Positions 5,383 through 11,087 of a DNA stretch of 11,087 nucleotides are shown here, one piece after another. The stretch covers positions 1-11,087 of the forward strand of contig DKKK01000146.1 of assembly GCA_002455215.1 (NCBI GenBank). The letters run 5' to 3'. This DNA is from Anaerolineales bacterium UBA6668. Its GTDB lineage: Bacteria; Chloroflexota; Anaerolineae; Anaerolineales; UBA6668. The number at the start of each line of letters is the position of its first letter. Position 1 is the first letter of the stretch. A program made the position numbers and the translations under genes. Under the pieces are notes generated by a model that saw nothing but the letters and a program-made list of their open reading frames with translations, was not told the origin of the DNA and ran no database searches.

Positions 5383-8300
5383 ATGACCAAACCTAACATC
5401 TGGATTGACCTAAACAAACGCCTTTCCCCCGACTTAGCTCAGCAAGTGTATCGGCGGCTCTTGCTAGCAGAGCCACTCACGGAGCTATGGGGGCAATTGC
5501 CAACGCTCTGGCAGAAGACAATCGCAGACCCTTCTGCTGAACAATTGGATTTTTGGCGACCGGGCAAACTGGTCGCTTTGGCGTTTAATCAGCAATACCC
5601 GTTATTTGGCGGCGATGTTGTGGCTTGGGTTAAACAGCTAGCTGGCGCACTTTCGGAACAGCAATCCATACAAGCCAATTTACTTGCCGCCATCTCTAGC
5701 GAGCCCCAGCACCAGGCAGAGTTTGTCCCGCTGTTGCCTTTGCTAGCCGAAGCGCTCTGCCCAACAGCCAAAAACTCAGCTTTGGGTTGGCTTTTGGGCT
5801 ATGCCTTTTTGACTCAGCCCTACACCAGTTCCCCACTCTTTGTCGAATTTGCCCGAAACAACCCTGCCGAATTGGCACGCATTTTGCTGGCAAACGAACC
5901 CCGCACCGCCTGGCAAGCTTGCCTAGCCCAATTACCAACCACCCAACGAGTGAGCGATTTACCCCAATTGGCTTTTGGTTTTGCTCAATTGGGTGAAGCG
6001 CAGTTTGCCCAACAAACGCTCTCCCCCTTGTCTTCCGCGCCACAGCCTGCCGGTAAAGATGGTTTTTTCTCTGCGTTTCGTCAATTGCACACTCAATTTC
6101 AGGCATATCTGGGCGACAAATTGACAACTTCAATGCTGTCGCCAAACAACCCGCACCTGAGCGAACTATCCCATAGCATTCAACAACTTCAATTACATTT
6201 GCACAATGAGTCGTTGCTGTTGGCATGGCGCAATTCGCAGGCGGAAATCATGCATGCTTTGTTGGAGGAGCACAGCGCCCTACTCTCAGCCGAGCAGAGT
6301 GCTTGTTACCACGCTTGGGCATTGGCAAAGAAGGGCGATTGGGAGGGTGCGTTTCGCATGGGCGAACAAGCTCAACCGCAGTTGCCAGAAGAAGCATTGA
6401 TTTTGGCACAGGCATTTTGGCTGATGGGTAAGCCCAACCCACACCGCACCCGCTTGGCACAGGCGGGAGAAGATTTATCCGAAAGCGCTGATATTCTAGC
6501 GTTGGCGGAATTGTCTTGCTTGCAGGGCAATCTGGCGCTGGCAGACCAACTGTGTGCCCGCTTGGTACACCGCCACGCCACTGATGCCAAAATACTTGCC
6601 CAAGTGGCAAACCTTTACGGTCAGCAAAATTCCTTCCAACGTGCCAACTCACTCTTTCTGCAGGCAAGCCAGTTGTCGCCCACTGACCGCGAGATTCAGT
6701 TACAATATGCCGAATTTCTGGCAAATCTACCTACCGGGCAGGAAGAAGCCCGCGCACTTTTGGAAAAATTGACGACTTTACCCACCAATAGTGTGGCGGA
6801 AAGCCTGCGACTGGCACAAGGCTTTTTGCAGATTGGGGAGCCAGCGTTTGCCGAGCAGTTGTTGACCGCGTGGAGTGGGCAAAAAGATGGGCTGACTGCC
6901 GACCAACAAGCGCAGGTTGCCTTGCGATTGGGGCAAGCCGCTCAAGCACAAGGACAAGCTAGCGATGCTTTAAAACATTTCCAGCGCTCTGGGCATTTGT
7001 TACCACAACAAAATGCCTGCTGGCTAGCGATTGCCGAGTTGTATTTGGCGCAAAATGATATCCCTTCTGCTATTACCAACCTAAAAGTGGGCATAAAGGC
7101 TTTTGAAGGTGGACAGCGTGCCGAGCAAACGCCTTTATTACTGTCCTATGCCAAATTAATGGAAAACAGTGGCGAGTTGGAAGAAGCTCGCACATGCTAT
7201 GAAAAGGCTTATTTACTTGCGCCGAGTGATACCCGCAGTTTATTGCCATTGGCAAGCCTGGATGTTTTGCAGGGCAAGCCTGACCTAGCTTTGAAAAATC
7301 TCAATCATGCTTTGCAAATTGCCCCCAGTAATCCAATGTTGTGGCAAAGTTTGGGAAAAATTCAGGATAACTTAGGGCAGTCAAAGGAGGCATTGTTTGC
7401 CTTTCAGGAAGCCCTGAGCAGTACCCCCAGCCATGCAACCGCCGCACAGCAGAAGCTTGTGATGCAAGCGGGAAAAGCGGCGCTGAGCGCAGAGCGCTAC
7501 GATTTGGCGGTGCAGTATCTGAGTCAAGCGGTGCAGTCCAACCGCACGGATGCCAGTTTGTTTGCCATGTTGGGAACAGCCTACCAACAGCTGACAAAAT
7601 ATCCACTAGCCAAAGATGCTTTCCAAGAAGCCTTGCGTCTCCAGCCAAACAATTTGGAATACCAAAAATCGTTGGGGATTTGTTTATACTACAATAACCA
7701 ACCCCAGCCAGCCATTGCCGCCCTTGCAGACCAAGCCGAGCAAGACTTGGAAGATTTGGAATTGCATAGTGTGCTGGCACGTGCCTATGCTCAATGCAAA
7801 TTATGGCGTGAAGCAGAGAAAAGCTTTGAAATTGCCTGTCGGCTGTCGCCCTTTGACCCTGTCTTGTGGCAAGAACGCTTGTATACGGCGCGACAATCGC
7901 ACAATCCGCAGGCAATTATTGATACTTTATCATCTTTGGTGCAGATTTTCCCGGAAGATATGAGCTACCGCGTAGATTTAGCAAAAAATTATGCGGCTAT
8001 TGGCAAATTGTACTTGGCTCGCACCACGCTTGAAGAAGCTCGTACGATTGACTCGAACCATTTGGGCGTGCTACTGGCGCTAGCCCAACTGCTGGAAAAC
8101 AGTGGCAATGGCAACGAGGCTTTGGATGTGTTAAAAATTGCCAGTCAAAAAAATCCCCTGCACGGCAAGGTTTTGCTGGAATTGGCAAATCTGCAACAGA
8201 AGGAAGGACAAAAATTGCTGGCGGTGGAAACGTATAAGCAGGCTTTGGTGGCGGTTCAAAAACAAGCGGCGAAACGTTCCAAAACCGGCGGATTAATTTT

Positions 8301-10605
8301 GTCGAATCTTGACAATACGGAGCTTCGCCCGACCATTTTACGCCGCTTGGCGGAGTGCCTTTCGGAATTGGGGCAGAGTGACCGCGCCATTCAACTGTGG
8401 CAAAAAGCGCTAGAAGAAACGCCTGAAGATAGCCAATTAATGGAACAACTGGGGCAGGCATTTTTGCAAAAGAATCAAGCACAGTCTGCTTTAGACTTGC
8501 TTTTGCGTGCCACTACTTTAGCGCCAAATAATGTAAGCGCCTATCTCAATGCATCAAAAGCCGCACGCTTTTTGGGTAGGCAAGCTCAATCGCTCGATTT
8601 ACTACGCACTGCCGCACGCATAGAACCCACCAACCCTGAACTCTTGCTAGCTCTGGGGCGGGCTTTTCTGACTACCGAACAACCCAAACAAGCGTTGGAC
8701 ATGCTCTCTCGTGCGAAAAATTTCTCATCCCAAGATGATACAATCCGCGCTTGGTATGCACGTGCATTGGCGACTAATGGCAAATTGGAAGAAGCCTTGC
8801 AAGAAATCGAAAACCTGCCGATTAATGACCCGCAAACCAGTTTGCCGATTGCCCAAGTCTATTTACTTTCGGGGAATCCGCACAAAGCACAGATGGTCTT
8901 GGTATCGGCGGGCGAACAGAGTAGTTTGGTGGACTTGCCTGAGCAAACGGAGCAGTTGTTACAAATCGTTGAATTTGAAAATTTGCTCAATAATGCCAAG
9001 CAACACCCCACCACCGCCGACCCACAAAGTTTGGCGCGGCGCGTGCGCAAAGTCTTGCACAATTGGGTGAGCCGCCTGCAAGGCACTGCGGATGTGTCTA
9101 TGCTCCATGCCCGAATGCTTTTGCAATATGGTAACTTGAGCAAAGCATTGCCCAATTTGCAAGCCGCTTGTGAAAACTCAGATAACCCTTATCTTTCAGC
9201 AGTGTTGGCAAATGCACTTCTGCGTGAACGCGACCCAGAAAACGCCCGTAAATTTGCAAATTTGGCAGTGGAGAGTTTGCCCACTGACTTGTTTTGCCTG
9301 CTCACACTGGCACGCTGTGCCGGTGTTCAGCAAGATTGGAAATCTGCCAGTCAACACCTGCAACGCGCTTTGCAATGGGGGCATGTGCCACCCGCTGTGT
9401 ACTACTTGATGGGAGAAAGTTTTGCCCATGAGCAGGAATGGGAAAAAGCCACTGCCGCTTTTGAAAAGGCTGTTCAAATATTGCCGCAACAGACTTTATG
9501 GCAGTTGGCACTGGGGAATGCTTTGGTTGCACAGCAACAAACTGAAAAAGCTTTGCCCATCTTGCAAAAAGCCGCTCAATTGGCGCAAGAGTTCCATTTA
9601 GATGTCTCCACACAAGCAGAATGTGCGGCGTGCCTTGCGTTAGCTTATCAAAAAGATGGCGATTCTGCGCAAGCGCTCAAGCAATATGAGCAGGCAATTC
9701 AGCTAAGCCCTGAAAACATGGAGTGGCGCTTGTTGGCAGGAGAACTGGCATTGCAGACTGGCAATACGGAGCAGGCAATTGGTCAGGTGAAGGTGGTGGC
9801 TCGCCAATCGCCACAGGATGTTCGTCCATTGGTGGTGCTGGCTAAATCCTATCTTCAACTTGGGGATACGCGCCAAGCAACTGAAGTTGCGGCAGAAGCG
9901 GTACGCAGAATGCCACGCTATGCCGAAGGGCTACTAACACTTGGGAAATGCCTACAGGTGGGACAGCAGTTTGAACGGGCGTTGGAAATTTACCGGCAAG
10001 CCGCTATCTATTTACCACATGACAACCGTGCTTGGCTAGCGCAAGCACAAATTCACCAGCAAATAGGAGACGCCAAACTTGCCCTGTTTTGTATAGATAA
10101 GGCGCTCTACATCACGCCGAATCACGCGAACTTATATAGCATTCAAGGAGAATTATTTGCCAGTGAAGAACGCTGGGAAGCCAGTTTACAAGCGTTTTAT
10201 AAGGCGCGAGATTTAGAACCGTTGGTTTCTCATCATCATAAAAAACTGGCGGACGTGTGTCAGCTACGGGGGCATTTGGACCAGGCGGTAGTGCATTTGG
10301 GGCACGCTTTAGAGCTTGAAACCAAACCGGAAGGGAAAGCCAGTTTATTTGGCGAATTGGGTAAACTATTCAATGAGCGTCGCCAATATCAACGCGCCGC
10401 AAAAGCCTATCAATCTGCCGCAAAAATTAGCCAAGCGCAACCTGCCGAATACTGGTACATGGCAGGGGTTGCCTTACGCGATGAACAAGACTATAGTGGC
10501 GCGAAGGCAATGCTTAACGAAGCGCAAAAAGCGGACCCCTCTTTAGAAAAAGTACGAAAGGAATGGGTCACGGTTGAAGCAATGGCTTTGTATAGCGGGG
10601 AGTGA
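5383..10605 (+). CDS. Giant tetratricopeptide-repeat scaffold protein
   Basis: A 1740-residue protein built almost entirely of TPR helix pairs, which serve as protein-binding scaffolds. About 300 N-terminal residues are helical but without clear TPR signature. From about residue 300 to the C terminus there are at least thirty 34-residue units, many ending in the typical A-x-x-L-x-P-x-(N/D) pattern, such as AFQEALRLQPNN and QYEQAIQLSPEN. Two breaks interrupt the array, at about 961-985 (a basic stretch with KRSKTGG) and about 1173-1236. There is no signal peptide, membrane segment or catalytic domain, so it is probably cytoplasmic. The frame opens at a GTG at 5341 inside the previous gene, but the ATG at 5383 is preferred because it avoids a 26-base overlap; neither has a clear Shine-Dalgarno. 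Transcription ends at the hairpin near 10627-10664. Its partner is unknown; the membrane protein just upstream is the first candidate. Confidence 0.92.
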   Translation: MTKPNIWIDLNKRLSPDLAQQVYRRLLLAEPLTELWGQLPTLWQKTIADPSAEQLDFWRPGKLVALAFNQQYPLFGGDVVAWVKQLAGALSEQQSIQANLLAAISSEPQHQAEFVPLLPLLAEALCPTAKNSALGWLLGYAFLTQPYTSSPLFVEFARNNPAELARILLANEPRTAWQACLAQLPTTQRVSDLPQLAFGFAQLGEAQFAQQTLSPLSSAPQPAGKDGFFSAFRQLHTQFQAYLGDKLTTSMLSPNNPHLSELSHSIQQLQLHLHNESLLLAWRNSQAEIMHALLEEHSALLSAEQSACYHAWALAKKGDWEGAFRMGEQAQPQLPEEALILAQAFWLMGKPNPHRTRLAQAGEDLSESADILALAELSCLQGNLALADQLCARLVHRHATDAKILAQVANLYGQQNSFQRANSLFLQASQLSPTDREIQLQYAEFLANLPTGQEEARALLEKLTTLPTNSVAESLRLAQGFLQIGEPAFAEQLLTAWSGQKDGLTADQQAQVALRLGQAAQAQGQASDALKHFQRSGHLLPQQNACWLAIAELYLAQNDIPSAITNLKVGIKAFEGGQRAEQTPLLLSYAKLMENSGELEEARTCYEKAYLLAPSDTRSLLPLASLDVLQGKPDLALKNLNHALQIAPSNPMLWQSLGKIQDNLGQSKEALFAFQEALSSTPSHATAAQQKLVMQAGKAALSAERYDLAVQYLSQAVQSNRTDASLFAMLGTAYQQLTKYPLAKDAFQEALRLQPNNLEYQKSLGICLYYNNQPQPAIAALADQAEQDLEDLELHSVLARAYAQCKLWREAEKSFEIACRLSPFDPVLWQERLYTARQSHNPQAIIDTLSSLVQIFPEDMSYRVDLAKNYAAIGKLYLARTTLEEARTIDSNHLGVLLALAQLLENSGNGNEALDVLKIASQKNPLHGKVLLELANLQQKEGQKLLAVETYKQALVAVQKQAAKRSKTGGLILSNLDNTELRPTILRRLAECLSELGQSDRAIQLWQKALEETPEDSQLMEQLGQAFLQKNQAQSALDLLLRATTLAPNNVSAYLNASKAARFLGRQAQSLDLLRTAARIEPTNPELLLALGRAFLTTEQPKQALDMLSRAKNFSSQDDTIRAWYARALATNGKLEEALQEIENLPINDPQTSLPIAQVYLLSGNPHKAQMVLVSAGEQSSLVDLPEQTEQLLQIVEFENLLNNAKQHPTTADPQSLARRVRKVLHNWVSRLQGTADVSMLHARMLLQYGNLSKALPNLQAACENSDNPYLSAVLANALLRERDPENARKFANLAVESLPTDLFCLLTLARCAGVQQDWKSASQHLQRALQWGHVPPAVYYLMGESFAHEQEWEKATAAFEKAVQILPQQTLWQLALGNALVAQQQTEKALPILQKAAQLAQEFHLDVSTQAECAACLALAYQKDGDSAQALKQYEQAIQLSPENMEWRLLAGELALQTGNTEQAIGQVKVVARQSPQDVRPLVVLAKSYLQLGDTRQATEVAAEAVRRMPRYAEGLLTLGKCLQVGQQFERALEIYRQAAIYLPHDNRAWLAQAQIHQQIGDAKLALFCIDKALYITPNHANLYSIQGELFASEERWEASLQAFYKARDLEPLVSHHHKKLADVCQLRGHLDQAVVHLGHALELETKPEGKASLFGELGKLFNERRQYQRAAKAYQSAAKISQAQPAEYWYMAGVALRDEQDYSGAKAMLNEAQKADPSLEKVRKEWVTVEAMALYSGE
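5873..5888 (+). promoter_or_regulatory. Consensus -24/-12 site inside the TPR gene
   Basis: TGGCACGCATTTTGCT matches the sigma-54 consensus TGGCACG-N4-TTGCW at all fixed positions, with GG at 5874-5875 and GC at 5886-5887. It sits in sense orientation about 490 bases into the TPR gene, over codons for Leu-Ala-Arg-Ile-Leu-Leu. It could bind sigma-54 polymerase and start a shorter transcript near 5899, or be a chance product of Leu/Ala-rich coding sequence. Sigma-54 sites within genes are known in enterobacteria. Confidence 0.35.
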
Positions 10606-10626
10606 AGCTTATTACAGACGATACAG

Positions 10627-10664
10627 AAAGCAAACAGGGGGTCGAAAGACCCCCTGTTGCTTTT
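10627..10664. terminator. Bidirectional intrinsic terminator between convergent genes
   Basis: AACAGGGGGTC (10633-10643), loop GAAA (10644-10647) and GACCCCCTGTT (10648-10658) form a perfect 11-base-pair GC-rich stem. After a one-base bulge (A10632) the stem extends by five more pairs, AAAGC (10627-10631) with GCTTT (10659-10663), ending in a short T-run at 10661-10664. It lies 21 bases after the TPR stop and about 16 bases beyond the stop of the - strand gene, so it can end transcripts from both sides. Confidence 0.9.
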
Positions 10665-10679
10665 AGGAACCACAAGTGC

Positions 10680-11030
10680 TTAGCGCACGCGAATCCAACG
10701 TAGGGAATACATATAATCATTCAAAGTATAACTATAATTCCACCATACCTGGGTTGGGTTCTTTGATTTAACCACTACTTTATAAAGGTCATAATTGGCA
10801 AGATTAAATTCCCACCAGCAAAAGCCACCCTCAAAGTCCGGTATATAATGCCCTAAGCCTGTATAGGACGTTTTGGTGATAAGGCTTTTTGCCACGCCTG
10901 ACTTGCAATTTGCAATGCCGCCAGAAACGCCAGCAATTCCACGCCCACCCCAAGCCGCGCCAACACTGCTAAAAAATACCGACATTGCCATCAAAACAGA
11001 TAGCACACTAAAAATAATTTTGTTTTTCAT
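10680..11030 (-). CDS. Small secreted protein of unknown function
   Basis: A 116-residue hypothetical protein, not recognised. The N terminus is a typical Sec signal peptide: basic start (MKNK), a hydrophobic core at about 5-20, and a probable cleavage site near V23-G-A25 or A26. The mature part is about 90 residues, begins with a Gly-rich segment, and contains two cysteines (C42, C71) that could form a disulfide. It is rich in Trp and Tyr (FCWWEF, VWWNYSY, LRWIRVR), which suggests a compact beta-type extracellular fold, though no family motif is visible. The start is backed by GGGAG on the - strand 9 bases upstream. It is convergent with the TPR gene and shares its terminator, so it is a separate transcription unit with no evident link to the sigma-54 operon. 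Confidence 0.8.
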   Translation of the reverse strand: MKNKIIFSVLSVLMAMSVFFSSVGAAWGGRGIAGVSGGIANCKSGVAKSLITKTSYTGLGHYIPDFEGGFCWWEFNLANYDLYKVVVKSKNPTQVWWNYSYTLNDYMYSLRWIRVR

Positions 11031-11039
11031 AGTAGAAAA

Positions 11040-11044
11040 CTCCC
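11040..11044 (-). promoter_or_regulatory. Ribosome binding site of the secreted protein gene
   Basis: GGGAG on the - strand, 9 bases before the ATG at 11030. It is the best Shine-Dalgarno match in the window and supports both the start codon and the reality of this small gene. Confidence 0.65.
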
Positions 11045-11087
11045 GTTAGAATAAGATAAGAAATTGAAACTATCACAGTTAGAAGCT

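Noticed and set aside
7301..7915. 204-residue open frame on the - strand, and similar long antisense frames at 5696-6226 and 562-1065
   Set aside because: They mirror well-supported TPR or RpoN coding sequence, have low-complexity Ser/Arg/Pro composition, and no ribosome binding sites or domains.
11048..11076. Sigma-70-like promoter on the - strand (GTGATA, 17 bases, TATTCT) for the secreted protein
   Set aside because: The implied transcript start would fall on or inside the ribosome binding site at 11040-11044, so it cannot serve that gene as read.

Overview
The window carries a compact bacterial sigma-54 regulatory operon on the + strand, then a small membrane protein and one very large tetratricopeptide-repeat (TPR) gene. 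A small exported protein is convergent on the - strand at the right end. GC content is moderate (just under 50% by eye) and gaps are short. The organism cannot be fixed from this window. A soluble multi-PAS kinase, a sigma-54 with a cysteine cluster and a giant TPR protein would fit an environmental lineage such as Chloroflexota, but that is a guess.

Layout. Positions 1-241 are a promoter region with two tandem -24/-12 (sigma-54) promoters at 113-128 and 172-187, each preceded by a copy of TCACAATTRAAT. rpoN follows at 242-1654, with a CxxC...CxxC cluster after region I. A PAS-GAF-PAS histidine kinase lies at 1662-3659. A sigma-54 activator (receiver plus AAA+) lies at 3690-4898; it ends right after the ATPase and has no DNA-binding domain. 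A 144-base gap leads to a 107-residue two-helix membrane protein (5043-5366) and a 1740-residue TPR protein (5383-10605). A strong hairpin terminator (about 10627-10664) separates this from a secreted 116-residue protein on the - strand (10680-11030).

How it may work (inference). The kinase senses a cytoplasmic signal through its PAS/GAF domains and phosphorylates the activator. The activator has no HTH and so probably engages the sigma-54 holoenzyme from solution, as reported for FlgR and CtcC type activators. Because rpoN itself appears to be transcribed from sigma-54 promoters, the sigma factor, kinase and activator would form a positive autoregulatory circuit. The membrane protein and the TPR scaffold directly downstream may be its output or partners, but no clear sigma-54 promoter was found immediately in front of them.
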